Positions 61,570 through 64,000 of a stretch of DNA of 64,000 nucleotides are shown piece after piece. A program made the translations under genes and the position numbers. The notes beneath the pieces are model-generated. The model did not search any database, was not told where the DNA came from, and saw only the letters and a program-made list of their open reading frames with translations. The DNA lies in contig NC_054538.1 in NCBI RefSeq assembly GCF_017654505.1, forward strand, positions 57,069,684-57,133,683. Direction: 5' to 3'. Every line of letters begins with the position of its first letter. Positions within the stretch are counted from its first letter, which is position 1. Source of the stretch: Polyodon spathula. Lineage: Eukaryota; Chordata; Actinopteri; Acipenseriformes; Polyodontidae.

Positions 61570-63382
61570 AACATGTATATTAAAATTTGTGACTAGTATC
61601 CAGTTGGCTTATCTGGGGAATTATATAACAGTAGGGGGTGGACTAAACTAGTTTTCTGGAAGCTGAGACAGACAACAAAGTTGGACAACAATAATTTGCA
61701 TGCTCTGTGTACTTCGCATTTGCTTAGTTAGCTTTTTTTCATGTGGAAACAAAGCTATCCAACAGTTCCTAGAAAACCTGTCTGCATCATTTTAAAGAAT
61801 GACTGACTGTTTAAGGGCTCAGTGATTCATTGATATATTTACAGTCATTTTAGCTTTCCATTAGTCCCATTTGTGCAATTGAATGAAGAAGAGAAAAGGG
61901 GAATGGTGGGTAGAGCCTCAGTATTTATGTTGAGTGGGACAAGCACAGATCTAGAGTTTCTTTCAGGGGCAGACAGCCAGTTGTTTTTCCAAATCAGTAA
62001 TGGTGGTCTTTCTAATAATACACAAGGGGATTGGGGCTGATTCTTTTACCTGTTATTTTATCCTTTCATAACTATTGACAGACTAGCTGGCAGCTAAAGG
62101 GCTCCACTGGCATCGATCTCGCAACTAGCCTGGTCTTGGATATCTGTTTTCTGCAGGGGGAACCTAAAACTCAGTGATCTTGTTACATCTGCATTTCTTC
62201 TGAACACAGCCTTTGTGCTGGCTTGGCTCTCAATATAGCTACAGTTCCTTAGGTGCCAGCTCCTTGCAAGCATTTTGCTGGTATTTCCTGCTGAAAAAGC
62301 TGATTCACAATAGCACTTCAATGAACCTAAAGATATTTAAAGGTTCAAGCCATATATTTTCTCTTGAGAAAAGTGCACAATAAGAGTAATCCTTTCTTTA
62401 AACTATAACAAATTTAACATTTACACTCCTGGATAATAAAACTTAAAAAGCTTGCCCACATACTTAACATCAAAACAGGGCTTACATTACCAGTCAATGC
62501 AAATTACACTCAGAGTGTGCATTTGGCAGTCTAACTGACAATTAGGCAGGTTTGCAAATCCATGATTGCTTGCAGCTACTGTTATATGTGGCTGCTAAAA
62601 CTTAAAAAAGGGCAGGTTCAGTAATTGTTGTATGGTGGAGGAAGATAACTTAATTTCCACTTTATACAGTATGCATATAAAGGCCTATGTAGGCCTATCA
62701 CATAAAAGAGATAGTCAATGACAATAGGTTGAATGGGTTAAAAGCAGAATAAAAACTTGCAAGCTGTTGAGCAAAAGGCCACAGACGACGACCTTGCAAT
62801 GTCTGCCTGGAAAATGTCAAAGCCTCTGAAGCAGCTTAAATCTGAGCTGTCACTATTGTAACATGATGAATAACAATGCATTGCTGATGTCATCAGCAAA
62901 TCCTGACTGACAGTGCTGGGTGGCAGGCTTTGTTCTCTTGTCATACTGTATGTTAAGCTCAGGAGGGCTTTTGCTGCTGTGTATGTAAATTGAAGTTATG
63001 AATTGAGTGATGTACATGATGAGAGTTCCAATTTTTTATAATCGGCATCAAAATGACTTATTTCACTCAACCTTTGTTGATAAAAAGTATGGCCTGCCAG
63101 TTTTTATATAATAGTTTTTCTATATAACTACTTATCTGAAAGACATCTAGTGAATATTAAGCTTTCTAGTTCTGTTATGTTATAGCCTTTTCTAATAATG
63201 TTAGTGGTAGTCCAAGAATGTTCTTGCCCATAGTGGTGTAGGTTAAGGTTAGTATTGTAACAAGCTGGGGGTGGGCTCTTTGTCAGGAGGCTTCTTAGCC
63301 TTACTGTACAACAGCTGTAAACAGAACTGGGGGACCCCCAACATGCTACAGTAGTGAATTTTCTCAAATGCACAAATATTAT
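61570..63382. other. No gene recognised
   Basis: Contains a 75-codon minus-strand open frame (62094-62321) without a motif I recognise; I do not call it a gene. No repeats with clear ends. Confidence 0.45.
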
Positions 63383-64000
63383 TGTAACAGGGCGAGCAGC
63401 CCTTTACAGTATTGTTTATTTTAGAACGGGGTTTCACCTCGGCCCCTGTACTGTGTTTTGTGTTTGTTTATTTATTATTTATGTAAATGTCGGTGAACGC
63501 TGTGTGTTTTGTTTTGAAAATGTGTGTTATTGTTTCTGTCTATGTTTTGTTTAAAAACCTCATGGTAATGTGTGGCTGTCGGCTAGTGCGTTGTTAAACT
63601 AGCCGGCAGTCACACAATTAATAAACTTGTGCAGAATGCAGCCGAGGAGTAATGAGAGAATTGATAGTTTAACCCCTCGGCCATAGTAAATAAAAGCCTG
63701 CAGCTCTCTGCACTCGGGGTGGGGTGTTCAGAGAAGAAACGACAGGAGCGAGAGGAGATAGTTAAAAACGAAAATGAAAATGAAAACAAAACTTAAAGGA
63801 TCTGTGAAGGCTACTGCCCAGCCGGACCTTAACTGTGATTATTGTGTTTGTGATTTGTTTTTGTTTGATTATTTATTTTTATGCTCTGTGAGCGAGTGTT
63901 TTCTGTTTAAAAATTGTATTTATTTTTGTGTTATTGAAAATAAATGGCGCATGCGCCATTGCACCATACTGACAAACTGTACAAACTGCATGCGCTGCGG
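63383..64000 (+). mobile_element. LTR-like block, copy B, plus strand, running off the window
   Basis: Starts TGTAACAGGGCGAGCAGC at 63383. Inverted repeat one: TGTGGCTGTCGGCTAGT (63571-63587) with ACTAGCCGGCAGTCACA (63598-63614), 17 bp with two mismatches. Inverted repeat two: GCCGAGG (63641-63647) with CCTCGGC (63675-63681). A TATA-like AAATAAAAG follows at about 63688-63696. A GT-rich part and an AATAAA near 63940 come next. The layout matches copies A and C. The window ends before any clear 3' boundary, so an internal region may lie beyond. Confidence 0.6.

Noticed and set aside
62094..62321. A 75-codon minus-strand frame with mixed composition
   Set aside because: No motif, no splice context that I could support and no partner exon. 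Kept only as unannotated sequence.

Overview
This window is AT-rich, gene-poor vertebrate-type nuclear DNA, most likely intergenic or intronic sequence from a fish. The mixture of repeats argues for this: Tc1-type elements, Harbinger elements with HARBI1-like and Myb/SANT-like genes, L2-type LINEs, a hAT remnant, tRNA-derived SINEs, Ty3/gypsy elements including a Gmr1-like one, and long (TA)n, (TAA)n and (CA)n microsatellites. I lean towards a non-teleost ray-finned fish such as a sturgeon or paddlefish, but that is an impression from the repeat mix and is not demonstrated. I found no convincing host protein-coding exon, tRNA, rRNA or CRISPR array. The only long intact reading frame belongs to a retrotransposon.

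Layout. 1-3.4 kb is unannotated. 3.4-6.4 kb is a compound repeat: a solo-LTR-like block on the minus strand, then an L2 LINE fragment split by a Harbinger element (4333-6286, TAA target duplication) that itself contains a decayed Tc1 element. 8412-10137 is a second Harbinger copy with intact ends and a broken HARBI1 gene. 10.1-18.3 kb is mostly unique-looking sequence with one small MITE. 18.96-19.3 kb holds a hAT transposase remnant. 20286-21322 is a third Harbinger copy that keeps the 5' parts of both Harbinger genes. 21.3-33.6 kb is largely featureless apart from microsatellites, a hairpin-bearing GC-rich block and a possible SINE. 33.6-37.5 kb carries three LTR-like blocks and a Tc1 remnant. 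39.9-40.9 kb has a TTAA-flanked foldback element and a SINE. 43.1-46.4 kb has a decayed unknown gene, a Tc1-type MITE, a solo LTR with CCACC duplications and an internally deleted Tc1. 47.0-47.7 kb contains palindromic, partly tandem repeats. 49.4-50.0 kb is another LTR-like block.

The centrepiece is a complete Ty3/gypsy element at 50998-56797: LTRs of 719 and 705 bp, GGTAC target duplications, a primer-binding site and a polypurine tract. Its coding order is gag, protease, integrase, reverse transcriptase, RNase H. Integrase lies before reverse transcriptase, the unusual Gmr1-type order, and the Gag resembles a SCAN domain. A 921-codon gag-protease-integrase frame is open; the reverse transcriptase/RNase H part has frameshifts and a stop. 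At 59.1-61.0 kb a second, much older gypsy remnant on the minus strand has the ordinary RNase H then integrase order, directly abutting an L2 LINE remnant. The window ends inside another LTR-like block starting at 63383.

The pattern I find most worth following is a group of six, perhaps seven, diverged LTR-like blocks that carry one or two strong inverted repeats just upstream of a TATA-like box. The stem sequences differ between copies while the arms remain complementary.
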